In this document: piece by piece, positions 1-12,229 of the stretch
How positions within the stretch are numbered: the stretch's first letter is position 1
How the letters are laid out: each line of letters begins with the position of its first letter
DNA from: Cymodocea nodosa
Lineage: Eukaryota; Streptophyta; Magnoliopsida; Alismatales; Cymodoceaceae
Assembly (NCBI GenBank): GCA_036874045.1
Contig: CM072342.1
Coordinates: 20,364,001-20,428,000 of the forward strand
Reading direction: 5' to 3'
DNA: 64,000 nucleotides
The notes under the pieces: generated by a model
The model's input: the letters and a program-made list of their open reading frames with translations, nothing else
The model's database searches: none
What the model was told of the DNA's origin: nothing
Position numbers and translations under genes: made by a program

Positions 1-787
1 AGACTTCGAAGGAGGCCTACAAATTACTTGGAAGATCTTTGATACAAAACTGGGAATGAAGTGTGGTGTAGACTTGAGTTGGTTGATCAAGATTTTTGTA
101 AGCATCAAGACATCAACAACACGAGTGTCATTTGTGTTGCAAGTGATCTTAGATTGAGTGTAGGATTGAGAAAGTTGAAGAAAGCAATTCAGAAAGACTT
201 GCTTCAGGAAATGAAGTAGTGGATTTTGAAGGCGACAAATTTGATTCTCGTACTCCACCCATTCGTTGGTCAGTCCTTCAAGTAAAGAAAGGGATACAAA
301 TAATTTAATGTTGTTATAAGTAAATAATCCTTAATAATAATAATAATAATGTTGTTACCACTGCTGTTATAAATCCTCCCATATCTTTCCACCACCTTTC
401 TCCACCCACGTTTCTCTCCCCTCACCATCTCTCTCTCGGCGGGCGGTCGGCTTCTTCCCTTTTTCGTTGCTTTCATCCCAAGCCAACAGCTGCTCACTTG
501 GAGGTTTCTGTTGATTGCCAGATTCATCCCTCACCCCTCCCTTTGTCCTCTGGTTTGTTCCCTCTTCCTTGTCCTCCTCCTTTCTCTTCCCGCCGCTTAA
601 TCTTCCTGTGCCTGTCCTCCTTCCCTTCCCTTCGCTTTGGGGGTTTCATTGTTTCCGCTCCGCTCGTCGGATTTCGGTATTCACACCGTGGAATCTTCCC
701 CTTTGGCATCTGGTTTTTGCTTCGTGGACTTTGCTGTTTAGTATGGACTTACAGATGCTTTGTTTTGCGTCCGACAATGCATGTTTT

Positions 788-2692
788 ACCAAGGCCCTCT
801 GTTCTCAAAAAGTTGATTACAATTACTTGATGACTTTGGTTATGAGAAAAATGGAGCAATTTTAGAGGGAGAGTCGGGAACACATCTGCATACACCTGAG
901 GTGACTTTGTTTAGGAAACAATTACTTGATGGAAATTGGAAAGAATGCATGGTTACATTGCACAAAATTAACATCACAGATGAAAGTGTTCTGAGGTCTG
1001 CCTCTTTCTTAATAATGGAGCAGAAATTCTTTGAACTAGTGAGTAGTGGCAGAGTGATGGATGCATTGAAGAGTCTGAGAAGTTACTTATCTTCACTTTT
1101 GCATTTACAGAAAACGGGTTCACGAACTTGCTGGTTGTCTTGTGTCCCCCTCACGATGTAACCTTCTTGGGTTTAATGGTCAGGGAGCTGAGAGTGCAAG
1201 TTCCCGTATGAAGCTTCTAGAGGAACTGCAGAAACTGCTTCCTCCCACTATCATGATAGCAGAAAATCGATTGGAACATTTGGTTGAACAGGCTCTTAAT
1301 GTTCAGAAAGAAGCCTGTATTTTTCATAACTCTTTAGATAGCTCACTGTCCTTGTACTCGGATCATCAATGTGGCAGGGAGAAGATACCTTCTCAAAGCT
1401 TGCAGGTTAGCGCTGAAGATGTTTACTGTATTAGAAAATGTATTCTTTCATGTTAAGCAAACAAGCACATAGTGGTCTGCCAACTTATTCATTGATATTG
1501 CTTTATGTACTCTTAAAAATTTTTCGTGGTTGTCTTAACTTTTAGTATTCTCTTATTCCTTGGCATCTCACTTGCTGAAAAGAAACTTGTATGGTAACTT
1601 TACCAGTTCTAAGCCTTGTGTTAGGCTTTTAAATGGGAGGTGGGCACAAGGTGAGTATGGACATCCTTACCAGTGGCAGAGCCACTTGTTAAGATGGTGG
1701 GTCATATAACGCACCCGAAATTTCGGAAAACTTCTTTCATTATATTATATTAATTTTTTTGCATTATCTTGAACAAATATTATGAGCTACCTTAAATCAC
1801 AAGTTAATTGAAGTAATTAATTACTTTGTACTCGTGCTACATATGTGAAAGGATAATTGACTATGTGAAATATGACTTAGATTGTTTTAATAATATTAAT
1901 ATAATATAATTTTATTTAAATTTTAATTTATTAACTAATATTTTATGATCCATTCTTCTAAATTTTCAACTCTAGCAGTGATATTTACCCTTATCCTTGA
2001 AATTTAGTAGGTTAAAGTGCAGGTATTTTCTATTGATTAGAGAATAAAGAGACGAGTAATGGATTGATAATAGGGTGAGAAATTCATACTGTTGCCGACA
2101 TTAAATACAATGGGGCAAGTGCTGGTACAAACTTGCCCCATCTACATGCTAGATGCTACTGTTATTTAGGTAAATTATCCACTTGCGATCTTTTTTTACC
2201 CCTTGCTCAATTTTCTGTAGCAGTTCAAGAGGAAACCCTTTCACGGAAATAACTCTTAAAATGCTGGTTTATGTGAATAATTTTGTCTGTTAGATATTAA
2301 AAGTTCTAATTCATCTTAGAAGGTAATACAACAAAAGATTCATCTTCTATAAGCATCATTGGCAAAATATTGCTTATCGCAATTATGGAGAGAACCCTGC
2401 GACCATAAGATGCCCTTACCATCTTTATTGTTTTGCACTTCTACCTGCTAATTGATGTTTTTAGCTTTTTCTATGAGCGCCCTATTTTAATTAAAGATCC
2501 CGGATTCATGTTCACTTTCTGTATATCCTACATATCTTTTCTTGGTGTGCTCTAGGTTTAATGATTGCTTGATCCATTGGTATGGAGCAGGTGCTGCGTG
2601 CACATAGTGATGACATATGGTTTTTGCAATTCTCAAACAATGGAAAATACTTGGCCTCATCTTCCTGGGACAAAACTACAGTTATTTGGGAG
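788..2692 (+). pseudogene. WDR26-like pseudogene (truncated duplicate)
   Basis: This is a broken copy of the WDR26 homologue at 19505-25822. Residual exon 1 spans about 788-1405 and exon 2 spans 2591-2692, both with the same splice borders as the intact gene. Three lesions are visible. The start codon and roughly the first 70 codons are deleted and replaced by a filler at 788-831. A net +1 insertion near 1085-1110 shifts the frame, so the LisH/CTLH part and the following part read in different frames. Exons 3 and 4, with most of the WD40 propeller, are absent because the duplication ends at 4350. In exon 2 an Arg of the SSSRDKT motif has become Trp. A functional product is very unlikely, although a non-coding transcript is possible because the CT-rich leader at 345-780 is kept. 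Confidence 0.9.
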
Positions 2693-3439
2693 GTACCATT
2701 TTCTCGTTGTACTTCTGTTGTAGACCTTTCTAGTTGGATGGCATGTGCATTCCATATTTTCCCAGTAATAATTTCCTATTCTTTCAATGGGAATATTCTC
2801 TCTTATTTATTCAATCACTTCCTAGAACTCATTGTAGTTATTGCTCATTTGTATTTATTTAGATAGTGTTGATATTTACTTTCTTTCTATTTATCTTTCG
2901 ATTCAGAAATGCTATTTCTCTAAGAAGTTTATTTAAAGAACTTCCAATTTGTTTGTATTACATTTTCAATGTTCAATATTGAATCATGATATCTCATGGA
3001 GCTACTCTATCAGGTTTTAAGGATTTGGAATTTTCTTTGAGTCTTTCCTTTATTGTTTGGTCTGCCTTTACCATTTTGTTGAATCTTCTTTTTCCTTTTT
3101 TGACAACTTCCAATTTTTTTGCAAGATCTCTTTCCCCATTGAACTCTGTTTGTAGAGGTTATCCCTTTATGGCTGATCTTAAGCCCAGACAAAGGAGAAT
3201 TAGCTTTAGGTAAATGGTTAGTTGTAGAAGCTTATCAATTTGTCATGAACATGCATTTTAAAGATTATTCATTAGGGCATAACCTTCTTAGCAATGTATT
3301 GCACTAAACCTTGAGCGTAATGAAAAGAAAATAAGAGGGAAGTGTTGCATACGCTAAGCGTAATGTTTTTAAATTAGAGGCTCTGCATCAGCACGTAGAT
3401 GCTGATGAAAATAAGTAAGAGTTTTTTTTACCTTAAACG

Positions 3440-4350
3440 GATGTTTGTAGGTAAAGAAGTTAATCCAAAACATCAAAATTAAGTTAGCAACTTAGAATAT
3501 AAGATCATTGACTGATAAGAGAATGAAATTAGTAGATATAATAATAAGGAAAATTAACACATTATGTTTGTAAGAAACTAAATGGATGAGTCAAAAATCT
3601 AAGTTAATAGTGGTTTTAAATTATGTTATACAAGAAAAGATAAATACAAGAATGGAGTTGGAATAAAATATTAAGAAAATGAAATGTGGAAAAACTATTG
3701 GATGATGGTATTCCTATTGAAATATGGAAGTTTATGGGTGAAGTAGAGAATAAGTGGTTAAATAAGCTTTTTAATATAATTTTAAAGATAAAGAAGATGC
3801 TAAATAAAAGAAGGAAGAGCTCTTTAATATCTATATTTAAGAAAAAAGGAGACATAATTATAATAATTATTGTAATGTTAAGTTAGTTGAACACTTAAAA
3901 TTGTCATACTATGAAATTACGGAAAAGGGTAATTAAAATCATAGAAAATCATTTTCAGTTTATACCATTAAGTCAATAATGGAAGCTATCCGTTTACTTA
4001 GAGAGATAAAAAAATTTTATAAAGTTAGAAAAAAGGAACTCCATGTTGTTTTCATTGACTTAGAAGAAGCTTGTGGTAGAGTACCTAAAAATTTATTGTG
4101 ATAAGTTTTAGAAAGAAGAGTATCTATAGGATATATTGGTATTAAAAGGACATGTATAATAGAGTAGTTATTAGTGTTAAAACTGTAGGTAGAGAAACTA
4201 GGGGATTTCCAATAGACATAGGTTTGCACTAAGGGTCTTTTCTATGTTCATATCTATTTACCTTGGTTATGAATGAAAAAATTAAAAAATAAATAACTTA
4301 TGTTATTTGTTGATTACATAGTTTTGGTTGATAAAAGTAAGTTTGGAATT
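3440..4350 (+). mobile_element. LINE fragment in copy A, cut by the duplication border
   Basis: This is a decayed non-LTR retrotransposon in the intron of the pseudogene. Reading across frames, 3490-3600 resembles the endonuclease start (Asn-x-x-Ser-Leu-Thr-like start followed by ETKW), and 3686-3860 resembles the early reverse transcriptase (ending FKKKGDI). Further on, 4040-4090 gives the [13 protein letters not shown] block and 4300-4335 gives [12 protein letters not shown], a mutated form of the usual LFADDIVLVDE active-site block. Much of the region between endonuclease and RT is missing. The same element with the same internal deletion sits in copy B, so insertion and deletion predate the duplication. 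The copy ends abruptly at 4350. Confidence 0.85.
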
Positions 4351-4630
4351 AGTTTCCATGCGGTTTGCTCCCTATTTCCTTCCCCTAGAATTGGTTCCAC
4401 AGGCCCAAGATCATTTGGATTAATTAAATGCATCTGCAATTCAAAACTGCAAGCTGAAAGTCACGGACATCATCACAAGTTAGGTTAATCACGGCAGTTC
4501 AATGGCACCATTTACAGCCGTTCTGATCGATAAAAAATAGAATACTCCTAACAGTAGCTGCCAGAACTTCTACCTCTACACTTGCCAAACTCCTCAACGT
4601 CCACCTTTGGGGAATCACATGCTACAAAAC
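4351..4630 (-). other. 3' flank of the PUB4-like gene
   Basis: This is sequence between the end of duplication copy A and the PUB4-like stop codon at 4631. It probably holds the 3' UTR of the minus-strand ligase gene. No coding signal is visible. Confidence 0.5.
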
Positions 4631-7600
4631 TCATGCCCTCCCAAGGTTGCCATGTCGCTGATTTCTGAAATAACTCAAGAGAGCCTGCGCCTGCAAAATT
4701 TCATATGATCAATCCAGCACGCTACAAAAAAGAGAATCCAAAACTACCATGACTCAATTTGAGCACTACACGTGACATCACTTCAACTAAACACCTTTAA
4801 GTAGCCAAAAGTACCTTGCAAATTTGATTTAAGATATCGGGTTTTAATCATAGAGGAACAGGCTCTGCTCGAATAGGAATTAATGATTTTGTGCTTTTTT
4901 ATCACTGCTGAAATGGACAATTATCGATGAAATGATCATTTCCAAGAATATTCTTAAGATAATGCTCTCTTAGAGTCTTAGATTGAAATCACTTGATCAG
5001 TTTATGTTGAGGCATCTAAGTAAAATAAGTCAGTAGCGTTAAGCAATTCTCCCTTACCTTCTCTTTGGCTCGTGATGTACCAGTCTGCAACAAGGATACC
5101 AATGGTGGCACGGCACCCTCTTGGAGAACATTACTACAAAATCTGTTGCTGTTGGTGCAAAGTTGAAGCAAAGCTGCAGCAGCATGTTCTTTACCTTTAG
5201 CAGTTCCCAATTCAACAACATCCACCAGAAACGGAATACCACCCTCACGGCCGATAGCATTTCTACCCTCAGGTATGGTCGAAAGGTTTGCCAAAACCGC
5301 CACAGCCTTATCAACCATACCAGCTGCTGGGTCCATCAATTCTACCAGATGCCTGACGGCCCCAGCTTGAACAATCCGAGACTTATTCTCATGAAATATG
5401 GACAAATTAAACAATGCCGTAGCAGCATCTTTCTTCCCTCCTGGAGTTCCATTTCCCAGTAGATCCACCAGAGGACCAATAGCACCTGATCTTCCAATCT
5501 TAATTTTGTTCTCCTCTATGACTGAGAGACTGAACATCGTGGCAGCAGCATTTTCTTTGGCTTCTGGGTTTCCAGACCTCAATACATGGATGAGAGGCTC
5601 TATGCAATCGGCATTCCCTATTGCACACTTATTATTATCATTTATTGACAAGTTAAGCAGAGCGGTTACAGCATGCTCTTGTGTTTTTAGATCTGATGAA
5701 TTTAGCAGATTGACCAATATTCCTATCGCTCCACAATTGGCAATCACAATTCGGTTTTCCACGTTGGATTTTGAAAGATTACGTAGCCCAGCTATAGCAT
5801 CTCTCTGCAAGTCAACAGAGCCAGTATTCAAATCCCCAATCAACCTACAAACTTCAGTTTCAACAGCTACTAGATCAGGCCTTGTTTCAATAGACGGTGG
5901 AGATACAATCCTTGGAGAAAATCTTGCAGAGGGCCGTCGCCAGATGGTTTGGCCCTTTGACCGAGATTCTCCCAACCTTGGTGAAAATTCAAGTTCTCTA
6001 GGCATGATGGATGGAGATGGAGTCCCTGGTTTTGCTTTTTCAGATGCAACACTGCTGTTATTCTGTTCCCTATCAATATTGTCATCTTGTGCTCCTTGAA
6101 AATGATCACTGTCATAGCCTGCAGCACACGAGGCAGAAGCACCTCGGTTATGGCCCTGAAGCTGTTCATCCCCCGTATGAGATGAATCATTTGATGAGCC
6201 TGAAGTCTGTCCAGAAGAACAATCACGATGCTTTTCTAAGTTAGGTTCTTTACCATTAGAACTAGATATTGATATTCTACCAACATCTGCTTCAACTCCA
6301 TCTACATCCTGTGAAGGTGAACTGCCTGAAGCTGAACCGTGATGAGACCTGTCATTGCAATTACTTTCTTCATAGGAGCCATTTGATTTTACCAAGTTCC
6401 CATGAATCATGGTTTTATTTGACTCAGGTGATTTTATATAGCTTGTCCTATCTGTACTACAAGAAGAGCCATCAGTACTATGATCTGCAAGTAAATCCAT
6501 TGCTTTTGTAGGACCTGGAAGTTTGATATTGTTTGTGTCACGCCAATTTTCAATCAATGCCTTCACAGTGTAATTGGGAATCAAGTTGGTATGTCCAAGT
6601 GTTTGTCGTGTCTTAGGGCAAATTGTAATACCTTGATCAAGCCATTGCTTAATGAAAGTTCTTTCATAAGTTTGCCCAGATGCAACAATCACTGGATCAG
6701 ACATCAGTTTGAGAGAAAGTGGACAACAAAAATCAGCAGGGATTGAAATATCGTTGATGCTGTGCACCTGATACTTTTGAACGTGGCAATCACGCAGGTG
6801 GTTAATAAGTGCAATCATATGATCAATATATTCCATATTCCCATGATTGTCTCCACGTGCATGATTTATCTTGTGTTTGTCAAGGGCAACAGCCTCCATC
6901 AACAATTCCTGATTTGTGGACAAGCAAACAGAGTCTGTGATCTCTGCTAGATGTTGAGATTGAGGATTTTTATTTTGAATTTGATCTCTCATTGCTTCTC
7001 GAATAATATTTGATGTTTGTACAGAAGCAAGCTGCTGAAGTTCCCGCACACATCTCTGACGTATGCAAAAATTTAAGAAAAACATTTATTTCTATTTGGA
7101 ACACAGGACAGAGATTTCTAAATAAAGAGAAAAGACTGTTAAAACTAAGGAAAATGATAGATGATAAGATACCTGAACACATTCTAAACACGAATATAGC
7201 TCAAGTGATTGAAAATGAGAGCTAAGTAGGCTGCAAGACTCAAGCACAGATCCCTGAATTTTTGTAACAACTGACTCAATCTGTAAAACCTGAAAATTTA
7301 ATTAAACTGACAGTTATGAATCATGAAGCAATGGTAAATGCAATACCATAGGACAACATATTGAGCTTCCAAATGATTAAGAAGAGGCAATATAGAGATG
7401 GTGCAGAGGGAGATGGTGAAAATTCAAGAAAGGAAAGTAAGACCATATGCAGATTAAAAAAAATGAAAAATAAAACATTGGAATATTGGAAGTAAAAAAC
7501 AGTTTACTAGATTGACATCACGTATAGGTAGTGCATTAGCAGGGAAAAGAATGCAAGCTCCCTAGATCCTACCTTTCTGAAGACTTAGAGAAGGATGAAC

Positions 7601-8118
7601 CATAACACAAAATGAAGGCTAATCCTGGTAGAAACATAATTTGTCACTAGATTTATCCCGTGATCAAGGGTAAATGGTGTAGTTCCAAAATTAAAGGATT
7701 GATGCTGTTAGAAACTAAATATCTAAAGGGAAGTGCAAAGAAACACTAATTTGACGTGAGTTGTACATGCATACATAAAAAGTAGAAACTAGAACTTGCC
7801 ATGGAAAAATAATTGAAGTGATTGAATAAGCAAGGTACATACAAAATAAATTTTACTCATCATAGGATGCCAACTTTCCACAAGTCCATAAGCTTCATAA
7901 ATAAAAGAATTCACTTCTTTCAACAGCTTCACGAGCTTCTCACCCAATGCAATCTCATGATTGACAGTTTCATCAAGCACGGTCTTGATAAGATTAAGCA
8001 TCACGTTGATCTCTTGAAAATATCTTCGAACGAGTTCATGTTTTGCAACACTTTTAGAAGATATAACCCTGAATTGAGACATGGTATTGAGAAGGGACTT
8101 CAAACATGCTTTCTCCAT
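4631..8118 (-). CDS. PUB4: U-box/ARM-repeat E3 ubiquitin ligase, PUB4-like
   Basis: This is a plant U-box E3 ligase that transfers ubiquitin from an E2 to target proteins. Coding exons on the minus strand are 8118-7843, 7289-7173, 7055-5058 and 4690-4631, all with GT-AG borders and matching phase, giving 816 aa, close to Arabidopsis PUB4. Residues 1 to about 230 form the U-box N-terminal domain (start MEKACLKSLLN). The U-box is at about 234-302 (FCCPLSLKLMSDP, CPKTRQTL, IPNYTVKALIENW). A long Ser/Asn-rich linker follows, and Armadillo repeats run from about 530 to 800. The last small exon adds a short tail ending RHGNLGRA. The start at 8118 lies six bases after a splice acceptor, so the 5' UTR continues in an upstream exon. 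Arabidopsis PUB4 has reported roles in meristem signalling, immunity and chloroplast turnover; the same roles here are inference. PUB2 and other UND-type PUBs are the alternatives. Confidence 0.93.
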
Positions 8119-9300
8119 CACACCTGTTAAGCCAGTTAAACACAAACATGTAGTAAGCTAAAAATACATGGACGAAAAGGGAAGCTAAAACATGAAGCAA
8201 GATGTCCAATCATTATAATTTAGAGGTATAAATTGAGTTCAACTCCTAAGATCGCAGGTAAACTATACCTTTGGACAAAACAAAATGACTTCTTTCATAT
8301 TCTCAAGGAAATATTTTTTGAATGGATGCTTCATGAAAAATTCCACTAATCATAATTTTCGTAGGAAAATCCACATGAGCAAGCAACTTGCAAGAAACGT
8401 CAAGCTATTTTTCCCAGAATCTCGACAACTTGAATGGTTTCCATGCAGTGATTCCACCAAGTCTTCCTTATGAATAAAGTTAAGGTATGAGAAGATTCGA
8501 ATTCTGAGCATGCAGTTCATGTTTCAGGATTTAGATGATAACAGAAACTGGAGGTTGCATGGTCGAAAACAGAAGGAACGGCTAAACACAAATGAAAAGC
8601 CAGCAAGAGGAACCCGAAAGGAAGGCACCCCTTTTGCACGCATAAATAAATAATTCGTTCCAACAAATAAATTTTTGGGGCGACAGAACAAATAAATTTT
8701 TATTCCAAAAAGCTTGTATGGCTTCTGCACGCATAAAATCATAAGTAGGGGGAACACAGACACACTAGTCGTTCACGTATGATGGTTAAATCATTTTCGT
8801 GTTTGTAGCGGGACCGACGCAGAACAAGCAACCCAAATCGAAGCCGAAAATCGGCGAGAAGGAAGGAAAGAAAAGTAAGAATAAGGTGTAGAAAAGAGGG
8901 GGTACCTATTTGCACAAGAGGTCAGTGACAAATCAAGACCCTCTTCGTGTCACTCACTCCGGGCATGAACGCGCGCATGAACTGTCTTCTGTCCAGCAGG
9001 CAACGGAAGCTGAATCACGGCATGGGCGAGCAAAAGAAGAATGGTGCTGCCCTTGCGAAGCGCTGGAAGAAGGAGAGGATGAAATCGAGGAGCTGGGGAG
9101 AAGCCGGGAAGTGACGAATTGCGAAGGGAAAAGGCAGCAGGATCTTGGGAGGGAACGGTTGGGTTGGGGGACGAAGGCCACGAAGTGGAGCGAGGTCGAT
9201 CGGTCGATCAGACCGATCCGTGAAAATCTGAAAGCTCGCTCTCTCTCTCTCTCTCCCCGTGAGAACGCAACCATCTTGGTCTGACTCTGAAGGTATAACA
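8119..9300 (-). promoter_or_regulatory. 5' UTR intron, leader and promoter of the PUB4-like gene
   Basis: A splice acceptor on the minus strand sits just before the start codon (AACAG at about 8129-8125), so the leader is split. The GC-richer block 8890-9290, with a CT run on the plus strand at 9239-9255, is the likely leader exon and promoter-proximal region. The open frames on both strands at 8910-9304 overlap this block and show no family similarity, so they are treated as leader DNA. The position of the transcription start is inferred, not seen. Confidence 0.55.
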
Positions 9301-9745
9301 CCACTAATTATTTTGAATTTTTTAATGTGTTGTCTGTTATTTTAGGCAATCGGTTCTTCACTGTTATCGGCCAATTGATAAGTTTAGTTTGTTAAATTTG
9401 TTGTATAGTTGTTAATCTATTTTGTAAATTAGGAATACAATGAAAAAGTTAAGATTCGAGGAAATGAAGTTTTCGTCTTCACCGTTATTAACGTTAGATT
9501 CATTAACTTGAAATGATACGTCATGTTCAATAACTAGCAAACATACAAATCAAGGGATTCAAATAGATAAAAGAAACACACAAAGGTCACATATAGAGAT
9601 TTACCAAGTTTTCAATGTGGAACAAGGCAACGACCTGGAATTGGGGAGCTCAACAACTAGCAAGTGTGAGCGTTGGAGGAGTCACATGGCCAGGGAGCAA
9701 ATGTCCAGAAGATCGAGTCAAGATCACCAAGCAAGATCAGGGAGT

Positions 9746-9878
9746 GAGGTCGGGTCGCTATGGTCGTGAGATTGGGCATTGCATGATCGAGAGTCACCAA
9801 CTTTCATTTGAGGTCGACTTGTTGTGGTCACGAGGCCGGGCGTTGCATGATCGAGAGTCGGCAACTTACAAAGCGTTT
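9746..9878. repeat. Two-unit tandem repeat (64 and 69 bp)
   Basis: Two adjacent units each begin GAGGTCG and share the core TTGCATGATCGAGAGTC. A third partial start, GAGGTCG, follows at 9879. The block is richer in GC than its surroundings. It may be a remnant of a transposon terminal region, but no ends are recognisable. Confidence 0.75.
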
Positions 9879-12229
9879 GAGGTCGAAAAGGCTCAACCGG
9901 TATTGAAAATTTTTATATTATAGACGGAAAATTCTTAAATTCCTTTCTTTTGAAAATCATGTATGTTAACAACTTATAAAAGAAAAGTTTAGGATTTTCT
10001 TTCTTCTTTCTAGATTATGATATGCACTAAATCCCGTAAGTGGCGATTTAAAAGGTATAACTGAACTTATACTTTTTTAAAAAAAATATAAGGAAAGAGA
10101 GATGCCATATTTAAAACATGTTCCTTGATTATTTTTAATATTACTGATTTTAAGACTAACTTAATTAAGCAGCACGTAAATTATTATATTCGTTATTATC
10201 AATTCCAAATTTTCTTGTGGCACGTGCCTTCAGACATTCTCTTATAAGATTCCTAACTTTGCTGGTTAATATACCATGTTTTTGTGTAAAACTTATATCT
10301 TATTAATTCTCGTTCAATATCCAACAGATCAAGTTTCTTATCTATCGGAAAAACTAAATTTTTGTTTGATTTTGAAGTAAAATTTAGACCTGGCCTGCAT
10401 TATTGTTAATAATTGCCAATAAAAAATAAATTTGTATTTGAAAAATATTAAACGTTTCTTAGCTTTTAATCGTTTCTCCATAATAATAATAATTTTTTTA
10501 TACACAAAATATGAAAATAAAAATGTTTATAATGTTAAGATATTCGTGTTTTAGTTTTATGATTATGGTGTTAGTGATAAAATTCTTTAATTTAGTTTCA
10601 GTTCATAAGGATTTGTGGTCCAATCATAAAGATGGCCACACTGGAGATGTAATCGATCGAGTCGTCGTAATTCAGAGATAAAGGCGCGATGACTGCCTGC
10701 CTTGAGAGACAAGATGGAGCTCTTTCTGGGAGAAGTCCTCCTAACCTTTTTCTCCTCTACATTTTTCTCTTCCATCGCCTCCCTGACCTCTCATTTCATT
10801 TTCCTTCGCCTCCCTAGCCTTCCTTATTAATGGTGCTTTTTTGATGCATGCAATACAAATCAATACTTTTAGCCCCTTTATTTCTAGCTTCCTCTCCAGT
10901 AATAATTCCTCCAAGAGGGTCCAAAGGACATGATCTTGACCAAGTGCACTGCTTCTTCATCCTTGGACGCGGTCATTCTTGAACCGTGAAATCTCCTCAC
11001 ACCTTCCTTCAGATCAATCGTCTCTGTCAATCGATGATCTGGCTGACGTGGGATTTCATTAAACAGCCATTAGTCATCGTCCATTGCCCCAATGAAAACT
11101 GTACACATGGAGAAAGATGCGTTAACTAATTAAAGTTGAACATGCCTGATAATATGAAAACCGTACACATATTTATATGTAAGGACCATCTTGCTTCAAA
11201 AAATTTATAATTCAGAAATCGTGGACTTCTCCCACATCCACAAAACTTTGTAGACAAAAACGTTGACAAATTCCAATCCTGTAGGGCATAAAGGAGTGTT
11301 AGTCAATGCTTAACAAGAAAACAATTAATTTTACAAATCTGCTGTAAGAAAAAAACCACAACCTATCAATAAAGCAAATTAGCAGCTGTGGAACATGACC
11401 GACGCCTTGCCGTTCTAGAATACAGGGTGACATATGTCATCATATACCAAAAAATCTCATCCCCCTATTTGAATCACTACCACCATCTGAGGGTTGATAG
11501 GAAAGAACAATTCACCGTTACAAACAAAAATAAAACTGCATTTTCAAAATTATTGCTAGTAACGACTATTGGTGGCCTTGCCCGACCTAGAAACACCTCA
11601 CCATCTCCACCGCGTCCATTGAAAAAGTACAAGGTATGAAGCAAGCAAGCAAGGAGACTTCTGTTCTTCCTCATCATCGTCGACCTTTCGCCTATGTCCT
11701 TTAATTTCCTCTTTAAGACCACACTCTTCTCTGCTTTGTCCCAACCATCTCTGCTTTGGTTCTTAGTTCTTAGAATTTGTTAACCTTAGATAAGGGTTCA
11801 CTTCACTATTATTAAATGGAAGCCATAGAATTAGACAAATGTCTTCACTAGTGATAGTGAAGACCTCTATGTCAATAACAAAGACATTGCAAACGAAATC
11901 AAATGTCTTCAATAGCTTCCTAATCAAATTTTTGTCCATTTCGAAATTTTGCTCTGGACAAGGATATTCATCACTTGTGTTGGCATTGATTCCTTAATAA
12001 GCTTTTTTATGAAGTGGGAGAGATAGCAAAACACAGTAAGGCCTTTTATCTAGAGCTCCTTCCTACAAATAATACAATAAATGAATATAAGTTATCTATT
12101 AATTGCGTTTCCATAATAACAATTAACTACAAAAACTTTTTATCCTTTAGAAGTGATTGCCTCTCTTATCAGTTGAGGTTTTCCCCTTGGTCATCACCTC
12201 TTCTTCTCCTCCAATGTCTTTAGAGATCA

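Larger units (their letters stand above)
1..4350 (+). repeat. Segmental duplication, copy A (partial, decayed)
   Basis: This stretch matches 17911-23250 in the same orientation, with scattered substitutions and small indels. It carries the 5' flank, CT-rich leader, most of coding exon 1, coding exon 2 and the first part of the following intron of the WDR26-like gene. It begins at or before the window edge. It stops at about 4350, inside the LINE in the intron, where copy B continues with different sequence (23250 onwards). Compared with copy B it lacks about 1 kb around the start codon, with the junction at 788-831. The copies lie about 17.9 kb apart with two unrelated genes between them, so this is a dispersed direct duplication. 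The duplication is read directly from the sequence; the mechanism is inference. Confidence 0.93.

Noticed and set aside
2582-2866. Open frame starting MEQVL and running past the WD40 exon (also 21476-21760)
   Set aside because: Only 2591-2692 and 21485-21586 are exonic; the rest is read-through into the intron after a good GT donor.
5016-5057. Extension of the PUB4-like protein to the stop at 5016
   Set aside because: A GT donor at 5057 followed by an acceptor at 4691 leads to a tail (AQALLSYFRNQ) matching the family; the read-through tail does not match.
5398-6099. Long plus-strand open frame of 233 codons
   Set aside because: It is antisense to the linker and ARM repeats of the PUB4-like gene, which is clearly coding on the minus strand; no independent signal supports it.
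8910-9304. Open frames of 116-124 codons on both strands
   Set aside because: They overlap the probable leader and promoter of the PUB4-like gene, have charged low-complexity content, and no recognised family.
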